Assembly: GCA_959018155.1 (NCBI GenBank)
Contig: CAUEKH010000115.1
Location: 1 to 7,388 of the forward strand
Length of the DNA stretch: 7,388 bases
Reading direction: 5' to 3'
DNA from: an uncultured Hungatella sp.
GTDB lineage: Bacteria > Bacillota > Clostridia > Lachnospirales > Lachnospiraceae
In this document: positions 1-6,460 of the stretch, in pieces
How the letters are laid out: each line of letters begins with the position of its first letter
Position numbering within the stretch: position 1 is the stretch's first letter
Program-made: the position numbers and the translations under genes
The notes under the pieces: generated by a model
Database searches by the model: none
Seen by the model: only the letters and a program-made list of their open reading frames with translations
What the model was told of the DNA's origin: nothing

Positions 1-725
1 TGACAGCGGACAATATCATGACCTTTAAGATGGCGGTGAAGACGATTGCAAAACGCCACGGCCTTCACGCCACATTTATGCCGAAGCCGAAGGCAGGGGT
101 AAATGGGTCGGGGATGCATATCAATATGTCCCTCTCCGATCTGCAGGGCAATAATTTATTCGAAGATAAGAGAGACAACCTGGGCTTAAGCGCCATCGCC
201 TACCATTTTATGGCGGGAATCCTTCATCACATGAAGGAAATGACTATTTTGACGAATCCACTCGTCAATTCCTACAAGCGGCTTGTGCCGGGGTACGACG
301 CGCCGGTCTACATCGCCTGGTCGGGAAAGGCCAGCCGCAGTCCGCTGATCCGGATTCCGTCTTCCCGCGGAGAGAACACGAGAATCGAACTTCGCTGCCC
401 GGATTCCGCTGTCAATCCTTATCTGGCCCTGGCAGCCTGCCTGGCAGCCGGACTCGACGGAATCAGAAAGAAAATGAATCCGCCGGCCAGTGTGGATACA
501 AACATTCTCACAATGAGCCCGGAGGAAATGAAGGATCTGGGAATCGAGCGTCTGCCGGAGACGCTGGGCGAGGCCATCGAGGAGTTCCGCAGCAGCGATT
601 TCATGAGAACAGTCCTGGGAGATCACATTTATGAGAAGTATTTAGAGGCGAAAGAGAAAGAATGGCGTCTGTTCCGGGCGTATGTGACCGACTGGGAGAC
701 GGAAGAATATTTATATAAGTATTAA
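1..725 (+). CDS. glnA: Type I glutamine synthetase (GSI-alpha-like), 3' part only
   Basis: This enzyme makes glutamine from glutamate, ammonia and ATP in the cytoplasm. The frame is open at the left edge (first whole codon at base 3), so about 240 C-terminal residues are present of roughly 440 usual for the family. Visible family motifs are NGSGMHIN, NPLVNSYKRLVPGY, RSPLIRIP, TRIELR, and NPYLALAACLAAGLDGI. The tyrosine that is adenylylated in GSI-beta enzymes is not present in the corresponding stretch (VDTNILTMSPEE), which fits GSI-alpha, the Firmicute form controlled by feedback and regulator proteins. The C-terminus (DWETEEYLYKY) resembles the conserved Bacillus tail. Two oddities: the flap residue that is Glu304 in Bacillus subtilis reads as Asp (bases 297-299), and one extra residue seems to lie in the AWSGKASRSP segment. 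It is followed 54 bases later by the ANTAR gene. Identity is secure. Confidence 0.97.
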   Translation, partial: TADNIMTFKMAVKTIAKRHGLHATFMPKPKAGVNGSGMHINMSLSDLQGNNLFEDKRDNLGLSAIAYHFMAGILHHMKEMTILTNPLVNSYKRLVPGYDAPVYIAWSGKASRSPLIRIPSSRGENTRIELRCPDSAVNPYLALAACLAAGLDGIRKKMNPPASVDTNILTMSPEEMKDLGIERLPETLGEAIEEFRSSDFMRTVLGDHIYEKYLEAKEKEWRLFRAYVTDWETEEYLYKY

Positions 726-741
726 AAATACGTATCAGAAC

Positions 742-763
742 GCAGTTTTTCGGATATAACTGC
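742..763 (+). other. Small hairpin in the glnA to ANTAR gap
   Basis: GCAGTT (742-747) is perfectly complementary to AACTGC (758-763) with a 10-base loop. The stem is short and ends just before the ribosome binding site GGGAGG (765-770). The loop is not the hexaloop expected of an ANTAR target RNA and no T-tract follows, so it is not a terminator. It may slightly modulate translation of the next gene, or may be chance. Confidence 0.35.
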
Positions 764-779
764 TGGGAGGTGAGTGTGC

Positions 780-1328
780 ATGGCCAACGTGATTGTGGCA
801 TTTTCCAATCCTGAAAACGGGAAGAATATCAGAAATGTCCTTGTTAAAAACGGTTACGATGTTGCGGCGGTCTGCACCTCCGGCGCCCAGACGATCAAGA
901 GCGCCGACGAGCTGGGAAGCGGAATCATCGTCTGCGGCTGCCGCTTTGCGGATATGGTGTACCAGGAGATTTACGAGTGCCTTTCGCCTGAGATGCGGAT
1001 GCTTCTGGTGGCGTCACCGGCCGGAGTCAACGGCAGGCCGCCTGAGGGTGTGATGTACCTGGGCCTTCCTCTGAAGGTCAACGATCTGCTGAGCACCATG
1101 GAGATGATGAGCGGGGAGATGATCCGCCTACGCAAGAAGCGCCGCGGTCAGCAGAGGGGGCGCAGCCGCGAGGAACAGGAGCAGATCGAGCAGGCCAAGG
1201 CTCTTTTGATGGAGCGCAACCACATGACTGAGACGGACGCCCACCGTTATATCCAGAAATGCAGCATGGACAGCGGAACCAATATGGTTGAGACCGCACA
1301 GATGATTATGAGCCTGATTAACAGGTAG
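780..1328 (+). CDS. ANTAR-domain RNA-binding regulator with a degenerate receiver domain
   Basis: The 182-residue protein has a response-regulator-like N-terminal half (about 3-110) and a C-terminal ANTAR domain (about 125-180) carrying the typical pattern QAKALLMERNHMTETDAHRYIQK followed by SMD and a helical end; ANTAR proteins bind two-hairpin leader RNAs and prevent termination, often in nitrogen genes. The receiver seems unable to be phosphorylated: the N-terminal acidic pair is missing (AFSNPEN), and where the acceptor Asp should end strand 3 the sequence is VCGCRF. A basic linker (RLRKKRRGQQRGR) joins the domains. ATG at 780 is preferred because GGGAGG (765-770) lies 9 bases upstream; the GTG at 774 is too close. 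A similar ANTAR gene next to glnA is known in Clostridium, so control of glnA and perhaps the following dap genes is likely but inferred. Confidence 0.93.
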   Translation: MANVIVAFSNPENGKNIRNVLVKNGYDVAAVCTSGAQTIKSADELGSGIIVCGCRFADMVYQEIYECLSPEMRMLLVASPAGVNGRPPEGVMYLGLPLKVNDLLSTMEMMSGEMIRLRKKRRGQQRGRSREEQEQIEQAKALLMERNHMTETDAHRYIQKCSMDSGTNMVETAQMIMSLINR

Positions 1329-1346
1329 AAGATGGGGGATATTTAC

Positions 1347-2156
1347 ATGCAATTTACAAAGATGCAGGGTACTGGAAATGATTACGTCTACATCAACTGT
1401 TTTGAGGAAAAAGTGGATGAGCCGGATAAGCTGGCCGTCCTGGTCAGTGACCGCCATTTCGGAATCGGATCCGACGGGCTGATTCTGATCTGTCCGTCAG
1501 ACAGAGCGGACTGCCGTATGCGCATGTACAATGCGGACGGTTCTGAGAGCGAGATGTGCGGCAACGGAATCCGCTGTGTTGGAAAATACGCGTACGATCA
1601 CGGGATTGTGGATAAGCCGGAATTCGATGTGGAGACGGGCGCCGGAATCAAGCACTTAAAGGTGGCTGTGGAAAACGGGAAAGCCGTGGCCGTCACTGTG
1701 GATATGGGGATTCCCCAGGTGACAAGCCAGTTGCCGGAGCCGATCACGGTCGACGGGAAACCGTATGAATTTATCGGCATTTCCATGGGAAATCCCCACG
1801 CCATTTATTATATGGAAGGAATTGACAGCCTCGATCTGGAGGCGATGGGGCCGTCATTTGAGAATCATGAGAGATTTCCGGAGCGGACCAACTCGGAATT
1901 TATCGAGGTGGTGGACCGCGGCCATATCCGGATGCGCGTCTGGGAGCGGGGCAGCGGAGAGACGTGGGCCTGCGGGACCGGGGCGACCGCCAGCGCGGCG
2001 GCCTCTGTTTTAAGCGGCCGCACCGATGATACGGTGGAGGTGGAATTAAAAGGGGGTAAATTAACGGTTTTCTGGGACAGGGAGAGCGGCCATATCTATA
2101 TGACGGGGCCGGCTGTGGAGGTGTTCCGGGGGGAATTTAACGAAGAAGATTTGTAA
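1347..2156 (+). CDS. dapF: Diaminopimelate epimerase
   Basis: DapF converts LL-diaminopimelate to meso-diaminopimelate, the direct precursor of lysine and a component of many peptidoglycans. It is a cofactor-independent epimerase using two cysteines. Both are visible in their motifs: Cys71 in EMCGNGIRC and Cys209 in WACGTGATASAAAS. The N-terminus MQFTKMQGTGNDY matches the family start, and GMGNPH-like ISMGNPHAI and ERTNSEFI are also typical. Length is 269 residues, close to the 274 of the E. coli enzyme. The start at 1347 is favoured over the in-frame ATG at 1332, because 1332 overlaps the GGGGGA ribosome binding site (1334-1339) and adds residues not found in the family. It begins 18 bases after the ANTAR gene stops, so the two are almost certainly co-transcribed. 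Confidence 0.97.
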   Translation: MQFTKMQGTGNDYVYINCFEEKVDEPDKLAVLVSDRHFGIGSDGLILICPSDRADCRMRMYNADGSESEMCGNGIRCVGKYAYDHGIVDKPEFDVETGAGIKHLKVAVENGKAVAVTVDMGIPQVTSQLPEPITVDGKPYEFIGISMGNPHAIYYMEGIDSLDLEAMGPSFENHERFPERTNSEFIEVVDRGHIRMRVWERGSGETWACGTGATASAAASVLSGRTDDTVEVELKGGKLTVFWDRESGHIYMTGPAVEVFRGEFNEEDL

Positions 2157-2159
2157 GCG

Positions 2160-2200
2160 AGAGAGGGCGCATCGGATATTTTAGGTGCGCGTACCTCTTT
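2160..2200 (+). other. Bulged hairpin between dapF and dapL
   Basis: The 67-base gap holds a two-part stem. AGAGAGG (2160-2166) pairs with CCTCTTT (2194-2200), including one G-U pair, and GCGCATC (2167-2173) pairs with GGTGCGC (2184-2190), including one T-G pair. Bases GTA (2191-2193) form a 3-base bulge and the loop is 10 bases. No T-tract follows, so it is a poor terminator. It could stabilise or process the message between the two genes, or tune dapL expression. Confidence 0.55.
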
Positions 2201-2223
2201 CCGGGACAGACAGGAGGACAGCG

Positions 2224-3444
2224 ATGGTCAGAGTAAATGAAAACTATTTGAAACTGCCGGGCAGCTATCTTTTTTCCACGATCGCGAAAAAGGTAAACGC
2301 GTATACGGCTGCAAATCCCGATAAACAGGTGATTCGCCTGGGGATCGGAGACGTGACACAGCCGATTGCGCCGGCGATTATCGAGGCGCTTCACGGCGCG
2401 GTAGACGAGATGGGAAATTCCGATACCTTCCGCGGCTATGCGCCGGATTTGGGCTACGCTTTTCTGCGGGAGGCGATTGCGAAGCAGGACTACCGCGAAT
2501 GGGGCTGTGAGATTGCAGCCGATGAGATCTTCATCTCGGACGGCGCCAAGAGCGACTGCGGCAATATTCAGGAGATTTTCAGCGAAGACTGCCGGATTGC
2601 CGTCTGTGATCCGGTCTACCCGGTCTACGTGGATTCCAACGTGATGGCGGGCCGGACCGGCGAGTACGATGAGAAGACGGGAAAATGGAGCCGGATCCTC
2701 TACATGCCGTGTACGGCAGAAAACCATTTTGCCCCCGAACTGCCGAAAGAAGTGCCGGATTTGATCTATCTCTGTAATCCCAACAACCCCACAGGTACGG
2801 CACTTACCAGAGATCAGCTTCAGGTCTGGGTGGATTATGCCAATAAAAATGGTTCCGTCATCCTCTACGATGCGGCATATGAAGCCTATATCGCCGAGGA
2901 GGAGGTTCCCCACTCCGTCTATGAGGTGGAAGGGGCAAAGACGTGTGCCATTGAATTTCGATCCTTTTCCAAGAATGCCGGATTTACCGGCTTGCGTCTT
3001 GGCTTTACGGTGATCCCAAAGGAACTGGTCCGGGGGAACGTCCCACTCCACAGCTTGTGGGCGCGGCGTCACGGGACGAAGTTCAACGGGGCGCCCTACA
3101 TTGTCCAGAGGGCGGGCGAGGCGGTCTATTCTCCCGAAGGAAGAAAACAGATCCGGGCACAGATTGACTGCTATATGAAAAATGCGTCTGTGATCCGGGA
3201 TGGCTTAAAGTCTTCCGGGGCGGAGGTATACGGCGGGGTAAATTCCCCCTATATCTGGCTGAAGGTGCCGGGAGGCAGGACCTCCTGGGAGTTCTTCGAC
3301 CGGCTGTTAGAGGAGGCCGGCGTGGTCGGAACTCCGGGCAGCGGTTTTGGCCCCAGCGGGGAGGGATATTTCCGGCTTACGGCATTTGGCACGTATGAGA
3401 ATACGGTGGAGGCTGTGGCGCGGATGGTCCGCTGTATCAGATAA
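2224..3444 (+). CDS. dapL: LL-diaminopimelate aminotransferase
   Basis: DapL is a PLP enzyme that converts tetrahydrodipicolinate and glutamate straight to LL-diaminopimelate, bypassing the succinylated or acetylated intermediates of the other routes. The 406-residue protein begins [17 protein letters not shown], a hallmark of the family, and shows fold-type I aminotransferase signatures in order: [12 protein letters not shown] (about 106-116), CNPNNPTGT (184-192), YDAAYEAYI (215-223), and the PLP lysine Lys250 in [16 protein letters not shown], with Arg258 and the substrate-carboxylate Arg384 in [11 protein letters not shown] 2224 is chosen because AGGAGG (2212-2217) lies 6 bases upstream; a GTG at 2185 would start inside the intergenic hairpin. 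DapF, encoded just upstream, performs the next step, so the pair gives LL-DAP and then meso-DAP. Confidence in function is very high. Confidence 0.97.
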   Translation: MVRVNENYLKLPGSYLFSTIAKKVNAYTAANPDKQVIRLGIGDVTQPIAPAIIEALHGAVDEMGNSDTFRGYAPDLGYAFLREAIAKQDYREWGCEIAADEIFISDGAKSDCGNIQEIFSEDCRIAVCDPVYPVYVDSNVMAGRTGEYDEKTGKWSRILYMPCTAENHFAPELPKEVPDLIYLCNPNNPTGTALTRDQLQVWVDYANKNGSVILYDAAYEAYIAEEEVPHSVYEVEGAKTCAIEFRSFSKNAGFTGLRLGFTVIPKELVRGNVPLHSLWARRHGTKFNGAPYIVQRAGEAVYSPEGRKQIRAQIDCYMKNASVIRDGLKSSGAEVYGGVNSPYIWLKVPGGRTSWEFFDRLLEEAGVVGTPGSGFGPSGEGYFRLTAFGTYENTVEAVARMVRCIR

Positions 3445-3465
3445 AAAAATAATGTGAGCAGGAAC

Positions 3466-3507
3466 GAAGGCGTTCATTTCCACAGGGAAATGACGCCTTT
3501 CTCTGTT
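3466..3507 (+). terminator. Probable terminator after dapL
   Basis: GAAGGCG (3466-3472) and TCATTTCC (3474-3481) pair with GGAAATGA (3486-3493) and CGCCTTT (3494-3500), leaving one bulged T (3473) and a 4-base loop. This is about 15 bp of stem. The tract that follows (CTCTGTT) is only moderately T-rich, so termination may be partial. It starts 21 bases after the dapL stop codon and would end the glnA-ANTAR-dapF-dapL unit. Confidence 0.72.
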
Positions 3508-3529
3508 ACAGAAAAGTACCATGGTTCAT

Positions 3530-3551
3530 TCCCTGCCGGCTGCGGCGGGGA
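3530..3551 (+). other. GC-rich hairpin in the leader of the Lrp-type gene
   Basis: TCCCTGCCG (3530-3538) pairs with CGGCGGGGA (3543-3551) around a GCTG tetraloop, giving 9 bp with one T-G pair. It lies 9 bases before the ribosome binding site AGGAG (3561-3565). No T-tract follows. A leader structure or part of a regulator site are possible roles; neither is shown. Confidence 0.5.
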
Positions 3552-3574
3552 TTCGACTTGAGGAGATGTGGAAA

Positions 3575-4048
3575 ATGGATGAGACAGACAAGAAGATTTT
3601 AAGTATGTTACAGAAAAATGGACGGGCTTCTCTTAAAAAAATAGCGGACGAGACGTTTCTGTCCTCCCCGGCCGTGTCGGCAAGAATTGCCCGGCTGGAA
3701 CGGGAGGCGGTTATCACCGGTTACCACGCTTCGGTAAATCCGGCGAAGCTGGGCTGTCAGATCGTGGCATTTATAAGTACTGCCGTCACAGCCGCCAGCC
3801 AGCCGCATTTTCTGCGGGAAATGGAAGAATGCTTAAATGTTCTGGAATGCAGTCTCGTGTCTGGCGAGTACTCCGTGCTGATGAAGGCTGTTTTCAGCAA
3901 TCAGGCTGATTTCGATCATTTTACGGAAAAACTGAGGCGGTACGGGAAGACGGAGACACAGATTGTGCTTTCTACGCCGTTTATCGCTGAAAAAATACCA
4001 TTTTTTGCGGAAAAGGGGAAAGAGGAGGGCGAACCCTTCAGCGCCTGA
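3575..4048 (+). CDS. Lrp/AsnC-family transcriptional regulator
   Basis: The 157-residue protein has the two-part Lrp layout. A winged helix-turn-helix occupies about residues 1-60 (MDETDKKILSMLQKNGRASL, then SSPAVSARIARLE as recognition region and ITGYHASVNPAKLG as the link). A RAM ligand-binding/oligomerisation domain follows, with the typical VSGEYSVLMKAVF and TQIVLSTPF. Such proteins form dimers or octamers, bind AT-rich DNA and usually respond to an amino acid. Which one cannot be read from the sequence. The start at 3575 puts AGGAG (3561-3565) 9 bases upstream and matches the usual family start. In-frame starts at 3521 and 3566 would add non-family residues. Its position beside dapL and glnA makes amino-acid sensing attractive, but a terminator-like hairpin separates them. 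No terminator is seen after it. Confidence 0.93.
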   Translation: MDETDKKILSMLQKNGRASLKKIADETFLSSPAVSARIARLEREAVITGYHASVNPAKLGCQIVAFISTAVTAASQPHFLREMEECLNVLECSLVSGEYSVLMKAVFSNQADFDHFTEKLRRYGKTETQIVLSTPFIAEKIPFFAEKGKEEGEPFSA

Positions 4049-4090
4049 TTTACTAAATATGTATAAATTTGTTAAATACTCCGAATTGTA

Positions 4091-4119
4091 TTGTACCTTT
4101 CTGCGAAATTTTGTATAAT
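4091..4119 (+). promoter_or_regulatory. Sigma-A-like promoter of the GH2 gene
   Basis: A perfect -10 box TATAAT (4114-4119) has a TTGTAC -35 box (4091-4096) exactly 17 bases upstream, in an AT-rich tract (4049-4125) unlike the surrounding genes. Transcription would start near 4126, giving a leader of about 73 bases before the ATG at 4199. The -35 box matches the consensus only in its first three bases, so an activator may help. No catabolite-repression (cre) site was recognised. Confidence 0.75.
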
Positions 4120-4198
4120 GTACCTAATAGACTCGAATCCCGGCAGAAAGCAGCTTACTGATTCAGGATGTGGATTGAAGTAAATGGGGAGGTGCAAG

Positions 4199-6394
4199 AT
4201 GAGGAGATACAGTATCAACTCTGACTGGAGTTTTTCAAAGGAAAGCATCGGCACAGCAGAATGTGTCACTCTTCCGCATGTGTGGGATATTCGCAGCAGC
4301 CAGAATGGAGACGGCGGTTATGTGGGGCCGTGCGCCTACACAAAGCAGATTACGCTGTCCGCAGACTGGAAGGGGAAGGATATCTACCTGGAGGTCGGGG
4401 CTGCCAACAGTGTGGCTGAGGTTTTCGTAAACGGCCATCCGGCAGGAGTACATAAGGGCGGCTACTCCCTGTTCCGCGTGAATATGACGCCGTGGCTCGA
4501 CTGGGAGAAGGAGAACGAGATCCGGATCCGGGTAGACAACACTCCCAGGGAAGACGTATACCCGATAGCTGCCGATTACACCTTCTTTGGCGGCGTTTAC
4601 CGGGATGTGAATTTAATCGTGGCAGACAAGACCCGCTTCAGCCTCGATGACGACGGATCCGATGGCATTTACGCGACGACCGGCCTGTCGGGAGAGAGCG
4701 GTTTTGTGAAGGTGGAATGTGTGGTAGAAGAGGCGGCGGACTGCCGGCTGTGGTGCCAGATATTTGACCAGGCCGGAAAGCTCTGCGCGGATTCAGCCGG
4801 AGATGCAAAAGAAGGAAATATCACGCTTTCGGTGGCAAATCCCATGCTGTGGGAGGGACGCGGCAGGGCCTGTCTCTATATTCTGGTTGTAAAGCTGATG
4901 AGGGACGGCCGGTGCCTGGAAGAGCGCAGGGTAAAATTTGGCTTTCGCACGATCAGTCTTTCCGCCAGGGAGGGTTTTCTGTTAAATGGGAACCGTCTGC
5001 TGCTTCGCGGTGTGGCCAGACATCAGGACCGGGAGGACAGAGGCTGGGCTGTCAGCCGCGCAGAGATGGAAGAGGATATCGGGCTGATAAGGGAACTTGG
5101 CGCCAATTCCGTCAGGCTGGCGCACTATCAGCACGCCCCTTATTTTTACGATCTGTGCGACAGGGAGGGGCTTGTGGTCTGGGCGGAGATCCCGTTTATT
5201 TCCAGGCTTTCCCACTGTCCGGAGGCCCACGACAACGCCATGCAGCAGCTGAGAGAACTGATCAAGCAGAATTACAACCATCCTTCGATTTGCTTCTGGG
5301 GAATCGGCAATGATTTGTCCATGTTCGGGGAATCGGAGTGGGTGCTGGACTGCGCAAAATCTTTAAATCAGCTGGCCAAGGAACTCGATCCCGGGCGGAT
5401 TACCGTCTGCTCTCAGATGATGATGCTGGACAGCACCAGCCGGTTTAACCAGATCACGGACGGAGTCGGATATAATATCTATTATGGCTGGTATATCGGG
5501 GAGTGCGGCGACATGGATTCGTGGCTGACGCAGATGGAAGAGACAGCGAAATTTCCTGTGGCAGTCTCAGAATACGGGGCTGACGGAATCTTGCAGTATC
5601 AGAACAATTCCCCTACGAAGGGGGACTACTCGGAAGGCTATCAGGCGTATTACCATGAGCAGATGCTGGACATTATCAGACGTCACGATAAGGTGTGGGC
5701 GACCTACGTCTGGAACCTGTTTGACTTTGCGTCGGTCAGCCGCTCAGAAGGAGGCGTCAGAGGCCGGAATACAAAAGGGCTTGTCACCTATGACAGGAAG
5801 ACGAAGAAGGACGCCTATTACCTCTACCAGGCGGAGTGGTCGTCTGAGCCAGTGATCCATATTGCGGGAAAGCGGTATCAGAAGAGGGCGGAGAGCCAGA
5901 CTTCTATCCGGGTCTACTCCAACGCCGGGGAAGTAGTCTTATTTGTCAATGGCATGAAAATCGGTCCCATGTGCCGCAGCGGCCACATCTTCTGGATGAA
6001 CGGCATTTCTCTGCAGGAAGGGAAAAATGAGATCCTCGTAAAGACAGAGCGGGGCGATTTCGATGATACCATTCTGTACGGGGAGAAGACGGACGAGCCG
6101 TCCTACCTTTACAGGCACGATACTGATAAGGAACGCCGGAATACGGAGACGGAATACCGCGTGAGAAGCGGCTGCTATTCCGTCTACGATTCGCTCAACG
6201 ATATTCTGCTGTCAGAGGAGGCCAGGAAAGCGGTGGAGCAGGAGGTGCAAATCGTTCTCTTAGACCATCCGATGATTCCGCTGATCGGCGACGTTTCCTT
6301 AGAGAACGTGGCGAGAAAATCGGGCGGGCTGATATCGAAGGAGACGCTGAACCGCGTAAATGCGAAGCTTACAGGGATAAGAAAAGATTTGTAA
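4199..6394 (+). CDS. Glycoside hydrolase family 2 protein (beta-galactosidase/beta-glucuronidase-like)
   Basis: A 731-residue cytoplasmic protein without signal peptide. Domain order: jelly-roll sugar-binding domain (about 1-140, ending in the hallmark DYTFFGGVYRDV), an immunoglobulin-like domain (about 150-255), the catalytic TIM barrel (about 257-550, with GVARHQDR, SVRLAHYQH, VVWAEIPF, GYNIYYGWY and WNLFDFAS), a second beta-sandwich (about 560-635, VVLFVNG), and a C-terminal tail (about 655-731). The nucleophile is Glu458 (AVSEYGADG). The acid/base site reads NHPSICFWGIGND, so the usual Glu of the GNE motif is Asp372. A RNTKG motif resembles the NxK of beta-glucuronidases, but clostridial beta-galactosidases can also have such a motif, so the substrate is unresolved. 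ATG 4199 follows GGGGAGG (4186-4192) by 6 bases; the ATG at 4184 abuts that site. No transporter or other sugar gene adjoins it. Confidence 0.93.
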   Translation: MRRYSINSDWSFSKESIGTAECVTLPHVWDIRSSQNGDGGYVGPCAYTKQITLSADWKGKDIYLEVGAANSVAEVFVNGHPAGVHKGGYSLFRVNMTPWLDWEKENEIRIRVDNTPREDVYPIAADYTFFGGVYRDVNLIVADKTRFSLDDDGSDGIYATTGLSGESGFVKVECVVEEAADCRLWCQIFDQAGKLCADSAGDAKEGNITLSVANPMLWEGRGRACLYILVVKLMRDGRCLEERRVKFGFRTISLSAREGFLLNGNRLLLRGVARHQDREDRGWAVSRAEMEEDIGLIRELGANSVRLAHYQHAPYFYDLCDREGLVVWAEIPFISRLSHCPEAHDNAMQQLRELIKQNYNHPSICFWGIGNDLSMFGESEWVLDCAKSLNQLAKELDPGRITVCSQMMMLDSTSRFNQITDGVGYNIYYGWYIGECGDMDSWLTQMEETAKFPVAVSEYGADGILQYQNNSPTKGDYSEGYQAYYHEQMLDIIRRHDKVWATYVWNLFDFASVSRSEGGVRGRNTKGLVTYDRKTKKDAYYLYQAEWSSEPVIHIAGKRYQKRAESQTSIRVYSNAGEVVLFVNGMKIGPMCRSGHIFWMNGISLQEGKNEILVKTERGDFDDTILYGEKTDEPSYLYRHDTDKERRNTETEYRVRSGCYSVYDSLNDILLSEEARKAVEQEVQIVLLDHPMIPLIGDVSLENVARKSGGLISKETLNRVNAKLTGIRKDL

Positions 6395-6397
6395 GGT

Positions 6398-6425
6398 ACA
6401 GATTATGCTTCTTTCACATACTTTA
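6398..6425 (+). promoter_or_regulatory. Candidate sigma-K-type sporulation promoter for the amidase
   Basis: CATACTTTA (6417-6425) fits the sigma-K -10 consensus CATANNNTA at every fixed base, and AC (6398-6399) lies 17 bases upstream, the spacing known for Bacillus sigma-K promoters. A sigma-E reading is weaker: the -10 differs at one base and the -35 does not match. Transcription would start near 6431-6433. The consensus carries little information, so a chance match is possible, but the downstream gene resembles CwlC, which is sigma-K-controlled in B. subtilis. Confidence 0.5.
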
Positions 6426-6460
6426 TAGATATAGAGGTATGTGAAAGGAGTTTTTCTTTT
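6408..6460 (+). terminator. Inverted repeat plus T-tract: GH2 terminator that contains the amidase ribosome binding site
   Basis: CTTTCACATAC (6411-6421) is a perfect match to GTATGTGAAAG (6437-6447) on the other arm. The pairing extends outward through CTT (6408-6410) with GAG (6448-6450), one T-G pair, to 14 bp. TTTTTCTTTT (6451-6460) follows directly, giving a standard intrinsic terminator 13 bases after the GH2 stop codon. The 3' arm ends in AAAGGAG (6444-6450), the Shine-Dalgarno sequence of the next gene, whose TTG start (6459) overlaps the end of the T-tract. In any RNA containing both arms, the site would be fully paired. Confidence 0.8.

Noticed and set aside
186..626. Open frame of 146 codons on the - strand opposite glnA
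   Set aside because: It overlaps secure glutamine synthetase motifs and its translation shows no family features.
726..779. Possible ANTAR target RNA or terminator between glnA and the ANTAR gene
   Set aside because: Only one 6-bp stem with a 10-base loop is present; the known motif needs two hairpins with hexaloops, and no T-tract follows.
2157..2223. Lysine riboswitch or T-box before dapL
   Set aside because: The 67-base gap is far too short for either element and holds only one bulged hairpin.
2137..3072. Long open frame of 311 codons on the - strand opposite dapL
   Set aside because: It lies wholly over dapF's end and dapL, whose motifs are unmistakable, has no recognisable domain and no evident ribosome binding site. 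It is a by-product of dapL codon use.
4849..5313. Open frame of 154 codons in another + frame inside the GH2 gene
   Set aside because: It is fully inside conserved GH2 coding sequence and has a biased, low-complexity translation typical of an off-frame reading.
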